Source: Pseudomonas sp. B21-048
GTDB taxonomy: Bacteria; Pseudomonadota; Gammaproteobacteria; Pseudomonadales; Pseudomonadaceae
Direction: 5' to 3'
Assembly (NCBI RefSeq): GCF_024748615.1
Contig: NZ_CP087168.1
Coordinates: 3,348,001 to 3,412,000, forward strand
DNA length: 64,000 nucleotides
Part shown: positions 45,176 through 53,990 of the stretch, piece by piece
Numbering within the stretch: position 1 is the first letter of the stretch
Layout: every line of letters starts with the position of its first letter
Notes under the pieces: model-generated
Database searches by the model: none
Seen by the model: only the letters and a program-made list of their open reading frames with translations
What the model was told of the DNA's origin: nothing
Position numbers and translations under genes: made by a program

Positions 45176-46978
45176 ATGATGCGCTGGTTGCGCAGCTCCC
45201 TGCCCGCTCGCGCCGGGCTGGCGGTAATCCTGATCGCCGTGTTGGCGCTCGCCAGTTCGTTGAGCGCCGGGCTGATCGCCTGGTTCAGCCAGGGCGATGC
45301 CGCCGCCATCAACACCGCAGGCTCGGTGCGCATGGAGACCTATCACCTGAGCTGGAAACTCGCCGCGGGTGCAACGCCCTCAGAAATCGCCACCATCACC
45401 GACAGCCTGCAAACCCGTCTCACCAGCCAGTCACTCAAGGCCGTGCTGGAAGATGGCCCGACCACCGCACTGCAACTCAGTTATGGGCAAATCCAGCAAT
45501 CCTGGACCGAAGATTTGCGCCCGGCACTGGAGCGCGGCGATGCGGCTGCCTTTCAAGCCAGGGCCCTGCCCTTCGTTGAGCAACTGAACCGGTTCGTCGA
45601 TCTGTTGCAGCGCCAAAGCGAACAAAAGCAAGGCTGGCAACAGGCGATCCAGGGCATGGCCTTGTTCACGACCATGATCGTCCTGCTGATCGGGTTATAT
45701 GAGTTGCAGTACGGCGTCGTCACCCCTTTGAAAGAGTTGGTGGACGCAACCCAGCGCTTTCGTCGTGGCGACTTCAAGGTGCGGGTCAACCATCAGTCCC
45801 AGGACGAACTGGGCCAGTTGGCCACGAGTTTCAATAGCATGGCCGAGACGATTGAAGAGTCGCATCGCACGCTGGAGAGTCAGGTCCTGCAAAAAACCCT
45901 GAACCTGCAACAAGCCAATGCCGCCCTGGAGCTCCTGTATCAAACCAGCCGAAGCCTGGCCACACGCCTGGCCAATGCCGAAGGCCTGGATGAATTGATT
46001 CGACGCTTCCAGCAACGCCTGCCCGGTTTGCGCCTGTCGCTGTGCCTGCAAGGCCAACTGCAGGCACCCGCCCAGCAGTTGCTCGCCCTGCATGGCGCGA
46101 ACGTCCGGGAAGTCTGCGCCAGTAGCGACTGTGCAACCTGCGAGCGGCACCCTAAAACCAACCCGCAAACCTTCAACATCAGCAACCAGGGCAGTGAACT
46201 GGGTGAACTCAAGGCGCACTTTGTCGACGGTCATCTCATGCAAGCCTGGGAAACCCAGCTGATCCAGGCCCTGGCCAATCTGATCGGCACCTCGCTCTCG
46301 CTCAAGCGCCAACGGGAACAGGATCATCGCCTGCTACTGCTCGAAGAACGCACGATCATCGCCCGCGAGCTGCATGATTCACTGGCCCAGGCCCTGTCCT
46401 ACATGAAGCTGCAAGTCAGCCGCATGCAGACCCTGATGCGCCGGGGCGAACCGGCCCAGACCCTGGAAGCCGTCACCGCCGAATTGCGCGAGGGACTGAA
46501 CAATGCCTACCGCCAGTTACGCGAGTTGCTGACCACGTTTCGCTTGCAGATTCACGACGCGGGACTGGTGCAGGAACTCAAGGACACCGCCGAGGAGTTC
46601 TCCCGTCGCGGCGAGTTTCAGGTGCACCTGCACGTCGACTCGCTGGCCTTTGAGCTATCGGCCAGCGAACAAATCCACATTTTGCAGATTACGCGCGAAG
46701 CGCTCTCCAACTGCCTGCGCCACGCTCATGCGCAAAACGCCTGGCTGCAACTGCGCCAGGACGGCGAGACGGTCAGGTTGTCGGTCGAAGACGACGGTCG
46801 CGGCTTCAGCGGCAACGTCGACCAACGCGAACACCACGGCCTGAACATCATGGATGAACGGGCTCGCAGCTTGCACGGCCAGCTGCAGATCATTTCCAGG
46901 GAACCCCAAGGCACCCGTGTCCAACTGGAATTCCACCCGGAATTTCTCGGGCAGCAAACAGAAGGCAGCACCCCATGA
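45176..46978 (+). CDS. narX: Nitrate/nitrite sensor histidine kinase
   Basis: 600 residues: membrane helix 1, a periplasmic sensor with the nitrate-binding P-box AAINTAGSVRMETYHLSWKL, helix 2 (GMALFTTMIVLLIGLYELQY), HAMP, a GAF-like cysteine-bearing region (CASSDCATCERH), then HisKA_3 with phospho-His in ARELHDSLAQAL and an HATPase (EDDGRGFSG). Nitrate binding triggers phosphorylation of NarL. Divergent from narK1. The tandem ATG at 45176/45179 leaves either start possible. Confidence 0.94.
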   Translation: MMRWLRSSLPARAGLAVILIAVLALASSLSAGLIAWFSQGDAAAINTAGSVRMETYHLSWKLAAGATPSEIATITDSLQTRLTSQSLKAVLEDGPTTALQLSYGQIQQSWTEDLRPALERGDAAAFQARALPFVEQLNRFVDLLQRQSEQKQGWQQAIQGMALFTTMIVLLIGLYELQYGVVTPLKELVDATQRFRRGDFKVRVNHQSQDELGQLATSFNSMAETIEESHRTLESQVLQKTLNLQQANAALELLYQTSRSLATRLANAEGLDELIRRFQQRLPGLRLSLCLQGQLQAPAQQLLALHGANVREVCASSDCATCERHPKTNPQTFNISNQGSELGELKAHFVDGHLMQAWETQLIQALANLIGTSLSLKRQREQDHRLLLLEERTIIARELHDSLAQALSYMKLQVSRMQTLMRRGEPAQTLEAVTAELREGLNNAYRQLRELLTTFRLQIHDAGLVQELKDTAEEFSRRGEFQVHLHVDSLAFELSASEQIHILQITREALSNCLRHAHAQNAWLQLRQDGETVRLSVEDDGRGFSGNVDQREHHGLNIMDERARSLHGQLQIISREPQGTRVQLEFHPEFLGQQTEGSTP

Positions 46979-47622
46979 ACCCGTCCCCACAACACAGAAT
47001 CCTGCTGGTAGACGACCATCCGATGATGCGTCACGGCATTCGCCAGATGCTCGAACTCGAAGATGATTTCCTGATCGTTGGCGAAGCCAGCCAAGGCGAA
47101 GAAGCACTCAGCCTGATTGAACCGCTTCGACCGGACCTGGTCTTGCTCGACAACAATATGCCGCAAATGAATGGCATTGAAACCCTGCGCCGATTACGGG
47201 CGATGCACTACACCGGCAAAGTGCTGCTGTTCACCGTGTCCGACGCCGAAGACGATATTCGCGACGCACTGCGCCTGGATGCCGACGGTTATCTGCTCAA
47301 GGACATGGAGCCCGAACTGTTGATTCAGTACATCCGGGACGCCTTGAACGGCGCCTTGGTGATCAGCCCGGGGCTGACCCAAGTGATGGCGCAGGCGCTG
47401 CGCTCGCCGCCACGCCAAGCCGTGGTGGAATTGACCGAGCGTGAGCGTCAGGTGCTGAAAACCATCGCCAGCGGCTTCAGCAACAAGGTCATCGGGCACA
47501 AGCTGGGCATCACCGAAGGGACGGTCAAGGTCCACGTGAAAAACCTGCTACACAAACTCGGCTTGCGCTCGCGGGTGGAGGCCGCGGTGTGGGCCATGGA
47601 ACATCTGCGCAATGCGGGCTGA
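46975..47622 (+). CDS. narL: NarL response regulator
   Basis: 215 residues: receiver (LLVDDHPMMRHG, phospho-Asp in LVLLDNNMPQMNG) and LuxR-type helix-turn-helix (LTEREREQVLK-like LTERERQVLKTIASGFSNK). It overlaps narX by four bases. It recognises TACYYMT heptamers; four 7-2-7 pairs are present in this window. Confidence 0.94.
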   Translation: MNPSPQHRILLVDDHPMMRHGIRQMLELEDDFLIVGEASQGEEALSLIEPLRPDLVLLDNNMPQMNGIETLRRLRAMHYTGKVLLFTVSDAEDDIRDALRLDADGYLLKDMEPELLIQYIRDALNGALVISPGLTQVMAQALRSPPRQAVVELTERERQVLKTIASGFSNKVIGHKLGITEGTVKVHVKNLLHKLGLRSRVEAAVWAMEHLRNAG

Positions 47623-47628
47623 CAGGCA

Positions 47629-47644
47629 TTCCTCTTTGGAGGTA
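47629..47644. promoter_or_regulatory. NarL 7-2-7 site upstream of the DNR-like gene
   Basis: TTCCTCT TT GGAGGTA, 65 bases before the start at 47709; each half differs from TACYYMT at one position or fewer. Confidence 0.65.
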
Positions 47645-47708
47645 GGCCTGCAGAGGCATAGGTCATTTGGCCTGCGCTCTCTACTATGGCGGTCAGCGGA
47701 GGTACGCC

Positions 47709-48383
47709 ATGCTGACCCACCCTTCCATCGTTTTAACGTTGCGCCGTCATCATCTGTTTAGCCAACTCCCGGAGAAAATCTTCGAGGAAGTCTGTGGGCT
47801 GGCCATGCTCAAGCGCCTGAGTTGTCACAGCACGCTCATGCATCAAGGGGATCCGGCCAGGCGTTTTTTCCTGCTGGTCAGCGGCCAGATCAAGTTGTAC
47901 CGGCTCACCGGCGAAGGCCAGGAAAACCTGGTGGAGATCATCCAGCCCGGCCAGACCTTTGCCGAAGCCTTGCTGTTCAGCCAGGCCCGGCTCTACCCGG
48001 TGAGCGCCACCGCACTGAAGGACAGTGTGCTGGTGAGTATCGAGGGCAACCATTACCGCAACGCCCTGGAGGACCAGCCGAAAGTCTGTCTGGCGATCCT
48101 GGCGAGCATGAGCGTTCACCTGCACCTGCGCCTGCGCGACATCGACAACTTGACCGCGGCCAGTGCAAGCCGTCGGGTGATCAATTTCCTGCTCCAGGAA
48201 CGCCACCCTGTCACCGGCCAGATTGTCTTGCAGGTGTCCAAACGTCTGGTGGCGTCGAAGCTGGGGATTCAGCCGGAAACCTTTTCGCGGATTTTGCATC
48301 GTTTGGTGGAGTGCGGCCTGATCGCCATGGAGCGTCGCCATATCAGCATTCTCGCTGAAGAGGAGCTGGCGGCTTTCCAATAG
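47709..48383 (+). CDS. CRP/FNR-family regulator, DNR-like
   Basis: 224 residues: a cyclic-nucleotide-type beta-roll sensor (HQGDPARRFFLLVSGQIKLY), dimer helix, and a winged helix with recognition helix GIQPETFSRILHRL, nearly identical to that of DNR. It lacks the N-terminal cysteine cluster of ANR, so it probably senses NO through haem rather than oxygen through Fe-S. The NarL site upstream and the narXL neighbourhood suggest nitrate induction. A paralogue of the DNR at 59499; it should read TTGAT-N4-ATCAA boxes. Confidence 0.85.
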   Translation: MLTHPSIVLTLRRHHLFSQLPEKIFEEVCGLAMLKRLSCHSTLMHQGDPARRFFLLVSGQIKLYRLTGEGQENLVEIIQPGQTFAEALLFSQARLYPVSATALKDSVLVSIEGNHYRNALEDQPKVCLAILASMSVHLHLRLRDIDNLTAASASRRVINFLLQERHPVTGQIVLQVSKRLVASKLGIQPETFSRILHRLVECGLIAMERRHISILAEEELAAFQ

Positions 48384-48389
48384 TCGGAA

Positions 48390-48403
48390 TTGACCGTCAT
48401 CAA
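48390..48403. promoter_or_regulatory. ANR/DNR box
   Basis: TTGACCGTCATCAA, a perfect site 55 bases before the DGC-domain gene at 48458. Confidence 0.8.
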
Positions 48404-48457
48404 GGCGCAATGCCACGCACCTTGCACACTGGCAGAGTCCATCCATGGAGAGTGCAA

Positions 48458-48856
48458 ATGCCCCGTTCAACCCTGCCTTTGGTTTACTCCTGCTCAGGCT
48501 GTTCCAACGTCGCCCAACTGGCCAATACCCTGGCGGTGCGGCTGGACCGCAGTGGCCTGGCTGAAATGTCCTGCATCGTCGGTGTTGGCGGGCATGTGGC
48601 GGCGTTGGTCAACAAGGCACGCTCGGGGCGCCGGATCTTCGCGCTGGACGGCTGCCCGTTGCGATGTGTTGAGAACTGCCTCAAGCAGCATGGGCTGCAG
48701 GCTGATGTGCATCTGATTCTGAGTCAGTATGGGCTGCGCAAACGCCATGGTGAGGATTGCACGCAGGCGCAGAGTGATGAGTTGTTTGAAGGGATCAGGC
48801 AGTTGATTGCCAGTGATGCTCGGCAGCATGAAAGCCGGCAGGAAACGATGGCCTGA
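48458..48856 (+). CDS. DGC-domain putative zinc-binding protein
   Basis: 132 residues with paired cysteines YSCSGCSNVAQLAN and DGCPLRCVENCL, the DGC-domain pattern. The family is poorly known but often lies near denitrification or c-type cytochrome genes. An ANR/DNR box at the correct distance makes it part of the anaerobic regulon. Start at ATG 48458; no signal peptide. Confidence 0.8.
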   Translation: MPRSTLPLVYSCSGCSNVAQLANTLAVRLDRSGLAEMSCIVGVGGHVAALVNKARSGRRIFALDGCPLRCVENCLKQHGLQADVHLILSQYGLRKRHGEDCTQAQSDELFEGIRQLIASDARQHESRQETMA

Positions 48857-48870
48857 AGAACAGCAAAAAC

Positions 48871-48902
48871 CCTGTGGGAGCGGACTTGCCCGCGATGGCG
48901 TC
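48871..48902. repeat. REP element
   Basis: CTGTGGGAGCGGACTTGCCC GCGATGGCG is the standard Pseudomonas REP core with its GTGGGAGCGG...TTGCCCGCGA hairpin. Confidence 0.7.
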
Positions 48903-48928
48903 TGCTCGCTGGGCTGTTTTTTGGCTCA

Positions 48929-49549
48929 GTACATATCCATTTCTGCGGTAACGGCTCCTTTGGGTTCCGCCCTTACGGCGGGTCACTTTGGAAAAGCGCC
49001 AAAGTAACCAAAACGCTCTTGCCCCTTTCGTTCGGTGCCTCGCCTAGGCTCGGCATGCCCTCGCTCCGGTCCTGCTCCGTGGGCCCGCCGCCATCGGCCA
49101 TCCATGGCCGGGGGCGGCTAACCCGGCATCCATGCCGGGTTGCCCACTGCGCAGAACCTCCTCTCGGCCTCTCGAGGCGGCCTACCGGCCGGCCTGTCTC
49201 TTCAAACGTACGCGCTCCCACAGGTTCAACGCCACTTTGGCTCTGGCTGTTGATCTTGCTTTGGCTTTGGCTTTGGCTTTGGCTTTTGATCTTGATCTGC
49301 CCCGTCGGAAGGCCGAACGCAGGTTCTGCGCAGTGGGCACCGCGGCAAGGATGCCGCGGTAGCCGCCCCCGGCCATGGATGGCCGATGGCGGCGGGCCCA
49401 CGGAGCAGGACCGGAGTGAGGGCATGGCGAGCCTAGGCGAGCCACCGTACGTCAGGGGCGAAAAGCGTTTGGTTACTTGGCGCTTTTCCAAGTGACCCGC
49501 CGTAAGGGCGGAACCCTAAGCCGCCGTTACCGCAGAAATGGATATGTAC
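48929..49549. repeat. Large imperfect inverted repeat (two ~240-bp arms)
   Basis: Left arm 48929-49170 and right arm 49310-49549 are near-complementary, from GTACATATCC at the left end to GGATATGTAC at the right. They enclose a spacer of about 140 bases with (CTTTGG)n repeats. Because of the symmetry, long frames exist on both strands (48973-49491, 49019-49495), but they mirror each other and resemble no protein. The element sits between the convergent DGC gene and ubiT. It holds no gene. Confidence 0.85.
49256..49285. repeat. TTTGGC hexamer tandem repeat in the inverted-repeat spacer
   Basis: Four consecutive TTTGGC units with flanking variants (TTTGGCTCTGGC, GATCTTGC) occupy the loop of the large inverted repeat. 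Confidence 0.75.
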
Positions 49550-49574
49550 CCCGACCAAAAATACAGCTCGGCTA

Positions 49575-50042
49575 TCAGGCCGCCAACCCCTTCCCCGCCC
49601 GCTCCAGATTGCGCCACAACCAAACAGGCAACACATCAGGATCCAGACTGTCGATCAGATTCTTCAACGCCAGCCCCAACTCCGTATCCCCCTCAATCAC
49701 CAAACGCCGGCGAAAGAACAGCGTATCCGGATCTTCCTGACGACTCGCCAGCAGTAAAAACTCCCGCCAATTACCACTGATCGTCACATGTGCCACGGCG
49801 TGCTCCGCAATCCGCAACCCTTTACCGCTGAGCGTCAGATACCAGGACAACCCCAGATCCGGAATCCGCAAACACAACCAACGCCCACGCAAAACCTCGA
49901 ACTCACCATCGCGCAACGGCTCGGCGAGGCAGCGATTCAGCGCCTGCTGCAACGCCAGCCGCTGCACGGCAAAAGGCACCCGGCGCACCAGCGGCAACAC
50001 CCGGTCGGCACCTTTCAACAGCCACTTTTTTCGATTCAACAC
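49575..50042 (-). CDS. ubiT: UbiT, SCP2-domain ubiquinone biosynthesis accessory factor
   Basis: 155 residues with an SCP2 sterol-carrier-like domain (GRWLCLRIPDLGLSWYLTLS). UbiT binds ubiquinone precursors and, with UbiU-UbiV, permits oxygen-independent ubiquinone synthesis. Its start overlaps ubiV by seven bases. Last gene of the moaB-moeA-ubiU-ubiV-ubiT cluster, as in P. aeruginosa. Confidence 0.88.
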   Translation of the reverse strand: MLNRKKWLLKGADRVLPLVRRVPFAVQRLALQQALNRCLAEPLRDGEFEVLRGRWLCLRIPDLGLSWYLTLSGKGLRIAEHAVAHVTISGNWREFLLLASRQEDPDTLFFRRRLVIEGDTELGLALKNLIDSLDPDVLPVWLWRNLERAGKGLAA

Positions 50043-50926
50043 AGGCCGACCTCCTCAACGCGCAGCATGCCGGCCTGGCCATGCCAATAACCATTGCACC
50101 CTTCGACGAACAGCGGCGGTGTCTCGCCCAGACGAACCCGTTGATACGCCTCGACCACCTCTGCCATGCCCTGAGCACGAGGGCTCAAGCGCAACAAATC
50201 GGCGCCACAAGCCACCAGCCCGGAATAATCGGCCAGCAGATTGGTCACCTCGGCCGACATCGTTTGAATACCATTGAGGGTGAACAGCGCCTGCCCTTCC
50301 TGGCTGGTCAGCGCCAAGCCATCGGGGTAGTTGATGCAGCAAAACTGGCAGTCATCCTTGGGCCGGTTTTCCGCCCGAGCCGTAAAGCAGCGGGCGGAAT
50401 AGGCCAACGGCAAATGCCCATAGGCGAAGATTTCAACTTCCGGCACTGCGCGGCCCAACTCGCGGACCTGTTCGATCACATCACTAATCAGCGCCGCCGA
50501 ACATTCCACGGGCGGTACCCAGCGGGTCATGCCGCTGTCGAGCAATTGCGCCAATGAGTGACCGTTGTACAAATTGAGAGCCGGGCCGCCCACGAACGGC
50601 AACTTGCGCTCGGCCAGGAATTGCACCGCGCCCATGTCGTTGGCTTCCACCAGCAATTGGCCGTTGTCGCACAGCCGACGCAGGCTAGAGAGTTCGGACG
50701 CAGCTTCGATCAGCGTCAGGCTGGAAAGCACCAATTGCGCCTGGCTGCATTCCTGCAACTCACGGCCCAAACCCAGCCATTGATCCAGTGAAAAGGCCCG
50801 ACGTTTCGAGCACACGGTTTCCCCCAGATAAATCACATCCAGGGGCAAGGCCGACATCTCGGCGTAAAAGTTGCTGAGTTGTTCTTTGTCCCAATAAAAC
50901 AGGACCGGTCCCAGGCTGAGTTTCAT
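50036..50926 (-). CDS. ubiV: UbiV, O2-independent ubiquinone hydroxylation subunit
   Basis: 296 residues, peptidase U32 family, with cluster cysteines in ETVCSKRRAF and RPKDDCQFCCINYPDG. UbiU and UbiV form a heterodimer with [4Fe-4S] clusters that hydroxylates the ubiquinone ring anaerobically with prephenate as donor. The start is ATG 50926; the frame upstream overlaps ubiU and is not used. Confidence 0.9.
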   Translation of the reverse strand: MKLSLGPVLFYWDKEQLSNFYAEMSALPLDVIYLGETVCSKRRAFSLDQWLGLGRELQECSQAQLVLSSLTLIEAASELSSLRRLCDNGQLLVEANDMGAVQFLAERKLPFVGGPALNLYNGHSLAQLLDSGMTRWVPPVECSAALISDVIEQVRELGRAVPEVEIFAYGHLPLAYSARCFTARAENRPKDDCQFCCINYPDGLALTSQEGQALFTLNGIQTMSAEVTNLLADYSGLVACGADLLRLSPRAQGMAEVVEAYQRVRLGETPPLFVEGCNGYWHGQAGMLRVEEVGLC

Positions 50927-50936
50927 GTCGAACCCC

Positions 50937-51932
50937 TCATTGCCATGATCGATGATAAGCACCCAGGGTGGTCTGGCTGCCTTCGGACAAACCGGCCAGC
51001 ACCTGACGCCATTCGTCCTTGACCCGAAAACTGCCCGGCGCGCCACGATGGGCGTCCAGTGCCGCGCGCCAGACACGGGTGACTTGTTCGACATAGGCCG
51101 GGCTGCGTTGACGGCCTTCGATTTTCACCGCTTCGACGCCGATGGCCGTCAGTTCCGGCAGTAAGTCCAGGGTGTCGAGGCTGGTGGGCTCCTCCAGCGC
51201 ATGAAAACGTTTGCCATCGACCAGGAAACGCCCCTTGCACAAGGTCGGGTAACCGGCCGGTTCGTCAGGGGTGTAGCGATCGATCAGCACTTCGCTGAGG
51301 CGCGCGCTCAAGCCTTCGGCGTCCTCGCTCCAGCGCACCGCTTTGGCCGGTGAACAGACACCGCACAGGTTCGGCGACTCGCCGGTAATGTAGGAAGACA
51401 GATGGCAACGCCCTTCAGCCATGATGCATAAGCTGCCGAAGCCAAAGACTTCAATGGGCACCGGGCTGCTGGCAGCGACCTGACGTACTTGCGCCAACGA
51501 CAACACCCGTGGCAGCACCGCGCGGCGAATGCCGTAGCGCTGCGCATAAAACTCCAGCGCCGCGGCATGGGTCGCCGAGCCTTGGACCGACAGGTGCAAC
51601 GGCAATTGCGGGTGACGCTGACTGGCGTAGTTGAGCACCCCGGGGTCGGCGGCGATCAGCGCATCGACGCCGAAATCGGCGGCCCGATCCACCGCTCGCT
51701 GCCAGCGCTCCCAGCCCTTGGGTTGCGGGTACGTGTTGACCGCGACGTAGAGTTTGCGTTGATGCTGGCGAATGTGGGCGACCGCGGCGTCGAACTGTTT
51801 GTCGTCCATGTTCAACCCCGCGAAATGTCGGGCGTTGGTGTCATCGCGAAAGCCGACATAGACGGCATCGGCGCCTTGGCGCACCGCCGCTTTAAGCGCA
51901 GGCAGGTTCCCTGCCGGGCAGACCAGTTGCAT
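50937..51932 (-). CDS. ubiU: UbiU, O2-independent ubiquinone hydroxylation subunit
   Basis: 331 residues, peptidase U32 family, with cysteines in CIMAEGRCHLSSY and NLCGVCSPAK that carry the [4Fe-4S] cluster. Works with UbiV. An ANR box lies 114-127 bases upstream of the ATG at 51932, giving anaerobic induction. Confidence 0.9.
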   Translation of the reverse strand: MQLVCPAGNLPALKAAVRQGADAVYVGFRDDTNARHFAGLNMDDKQFDAAVAHIRQHQRKLYVAVNTYPQPKGWERWQRAVDRAADFGVDALIAADPGVLNYASQRHPQLPLHLSVQGSATHAAALEFYAQRYGIRRAVLPRVLSLAQVRQVAASSPVPIEVFGFGSLCIMAEGRCHLSSYITGESPNLCGVCSPAKAVRWSEDAEGLSARLSEVLIDRYTPDEPAGYPTLCKGRFLVDGKRFHALEEPTSLDTLDLLPELTAIGVEAVKIEGRQRSPAYVEQVTRVWRAALDAHRGAPGSFRVKDEWRQVLAGLSEGSQTTLGAYHRSWQ

Positions 51933-52045
51933 GGGTAATCCTCATGAAAAAACGCATCCGGGCCCTCCTCTGATGCCCGGGAAACGAGGGGTTCGGGGCA
52001 ATCGAAAAAGGCGCTGCCAGTCTAGCCAGACCGGCAGGCACGGCC

Positions 52046-52059
52046 TTGACGGCAATCAA
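52046..52059. promoter_or_regulatory. ANR/DNR box upstream of ubiU
   Basis: TTGACGGCAATCAA matches TTGAC-N4-ATCAA. It overlaps the intergenic end of moeA and indicates that ubiUVT has its own anaerobic promoter. Confidence 0.75.
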
Positions 52060-52065
52060 TTGCCA

Positions 52066-53301
52066 TCAATGCATCAGCTCGGCGAAGGACAGGAACATCA
52101 CGTTGTCGTGCTTGAGCACTTGCTGCTCGCACTCGATCACCGCCAGCCCATCGGCCCAGCACGCGGCGGTCAACATCGCCGAGCTTTGCTGAGGGTGCAG
52201 TTCCACGCTCAACTGGCCATTGGCGCCGGGCGTCAATCGGGCCCGCAGGTACTGTCGACGCTTGTTACGCTGCAACCAGTCGAATCCGGCTGGCACGGCC
52301 AACGGCACCGGCAGTACGTCAGTCACGCCTTGGGCCCTGAGCAGGAACGGACGCACCACCACCAACGCGGTGATCAGCGCCGCCGACGGATTTCCCGGCA
52401 TGCCGATCCACGGTTTACCGGCCACTTCGCCAAACGCCAATGGCTTGCCCGGCTGGATGGCCAGCCGCCAGAAATCGACGTTGCCCAGCTCCTCGATCGC
52501 CTGCTTGAGGTGATCTTCCTCGCCCACCGACACGCCACCGGAACTCAACAGCAGGTCGCATTCCGAAGATGCCAGGCTCAAGGCATGCCGGCTGGCCGCC
52601 AACTCATCGACCATGACGCCATAGTCATGCACCTCGACACCCCAGCCGCGCAACAACGCGGCGAGGCAATACCGATTGCTGTTGTAAATCTGCCCCGGCG
52701 CCAACGAATCGCCCGGCTCACGCAGTTCATTGCCGCTGCTGAGCAGGCACACCTGCAACGGCCGATAGACCTCGACCCGCGCGATACCAGCACCGGCCAA
52801 CAATCCCAGCTCCTGTGCGCGCAGGCGTTTGCCGGCCTTGAGCAACAAATCCCCGCAGCGAACTTCCTCACCCTCCTTGCGCACATGGTCGCCAACGGAT
52901 ACAGGCGGAAACCAGACGCGCTCGCCCTCGACCCGACAGCGTTCTTGCGGCACCACGGTATCGGCACCCGGTGGCAATGGCGCACCGGTAAAGATCTGCA
53001 CCGCCTGCTGCGCGAGCAAGGGTGAACTTGCTTGATCCCCCGCCGCAATGCGCCCGCCAATCGATAAACAGCCGCCCGCCTGGGGCAAGTCAGCCGCCCT
53101 GAGGGCATAGCCGTCCATGGCACTGTTGTCCCAGGCCGGCAGGTTCACCGGGGAATGAATGTCCGCCGCCAGCACCCGCCCCATGGCTTGATTCAGACGA
53201 ACCCTTTGCGCCAGGGGTGGCGGCGGTGCCTGGTCCAGCAGACGGCTGATGGCCTCGTCCACCGGCATCAGGTTGCCCATGTCGCACACCCGGCCGGTCA
53301 T
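52066..53301 (-). CDS. moeA: Molybdopterin molybdenumtransferase
   Basis: 411 residues, the length of E. coli MoeA. Motifs are PAWDNSAMDGYA, FTGAPLPPGADTVVPQE, SSGGVSVGEEDHLK and GMPGNPSAALI. It inserts molybdate into adenylated molybdopterin. The start at 53301 shares ATGA with the moaB stop; the first in-frame alternative is 53280. Confidence 0.93.
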   Translation of the reverse strand: MTGRVCDMGNLMPVDEAISRLLDQAPPPPLAQRVRLNQAMGRVLAADIHSPVNLPAWDNSAMDGYALRAADLPQAGGCLSIGGRIAAGDQASSPLLAQQAVQIFTGAPLPPGADTVVPQERCRVEGERVWFPPVSVGDHVRKEGEEVRCGDLLLKAGKRLRAQELGLLAGAGIARVEVYRPLQVCLLSSGNELREPGDSLAPGQIYNSNRYCLAALLRGWGVEVHDYGVMVDELAASRHALSLASSECDLLLSSGGVSVGEEDHLKQAIEELGNVDFWRLAIQPGKPLAFGEVAGKPWIGMPGNPSAALITALVVVRPFLLRAQGVTDVLPVPLAVPAGFDWLQRNKRRQYLRARLTPGANGQLSVELHPQQSSAMLTAACWADGLAVIECEQQVLKHDNVMFLSFAELMH

Positions 53302-53852
53302 GAGCGTGTCCCGCAGGCGTCGATGATCCGCTGCGCTTGCGGTTTCAAATGCGGGGCGAAATTGCACGGGCCGGTGCGACTGTCCAGTTGTTCGAGCAGG
53401 ATCTTGTTCCAGGCCGTCCGGCAGGCACCCGGCGAGCCTGGCACGCAACACACCAGTACGCCGTTACTCATGCCGGCCAGTGCCCGGGACTGCAGGCTGG
53501 ACATGCCGATTTCCTCCAGAGACACCTGGCGGAACAGTTCGCCAAAGCCTTCCACATGTTTGTCCAGCAATGGCAAGACTGCTTGCGGCGTGTTGTCGCG
53601 AGCGGTGAAACCGGTGCCGCCGGTCATCAACACCACCTGCACCTGGGGGTCGGCGATCCACCGGGAAACGGTGGCGCGGATCTGATAAATGTCGTCCTTG
53701 ACCAGCTCACGATCGATCAACACATGCCCGGCCGTTTGCAGCAAATCCGTCAGGGTCTGCCCCGACGTGTCGGTGTCGAAGGTGCGCGTATCGCTGATGG
53801 TCAGTACGGCGATGTTCAGGGGTTCAAACGTGCGTTGCGCCAGATGGGCCAT
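53298..53852 (-). CDS. moaB: Molybdopterin adenylyltransferase-like protein
   Basis: 184 residues with the MoaB/Mog fold: AVLTISDTRTFDTDTSG, MTGGTGFTARDNTP and CVPGSPGACRTAW. It adenylates molybdopterin before MoeA acts. It heads the operon, behind a NarL site, linking Moco supply to nitrate. Confidence 0.92.
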   Translation of the reverse strand: MAHLAQRTFEPLNIAVLTISDTRTFDTDTSGQTLTDLLQTAGHVLIDRELVKDDIYQIRATVSRWIADPQVQVVLMTGGTGFTARDNTPQAVLPLLDKHVEGFGELFRQVSLEEIGMSSLQSRALAGMSNGVLVCCVPGSPGACRTAWNKILLEQLDSRTGPCNFAPHLKPQAQRIIDACGTRS

Positions 53853-53916
53853 ATCCAGGTCTTCCCGTAGATGAGGGTATGGCCCAAAGCCTGAACCGGA
53901 ATAGCGAGCGAGCCTA

Positions 53917-53932
53917 TTCCTCCAAGGAGGTA
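53917..53932. promoter_or_regulatory. NarL 7-2-7 site upstream of moaB
   Basis: TTCCTCC AA GGAGGTA, 65 bases before the moaB ATG, the same distance as at the DNR-like gene. Confidence 0.65.
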
Positions 53933-53990
53933 CCTCGTCGGGGACATTAGGGAATACCAGTCAGCGGTGATGACAAGTAGCACACACACC

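Noticed and set aside
48973..49495. Long open frames on both strands
   Set aside because: They mirror each other because the segment is a large inverted repeat. No ribosome site or family resemblance.
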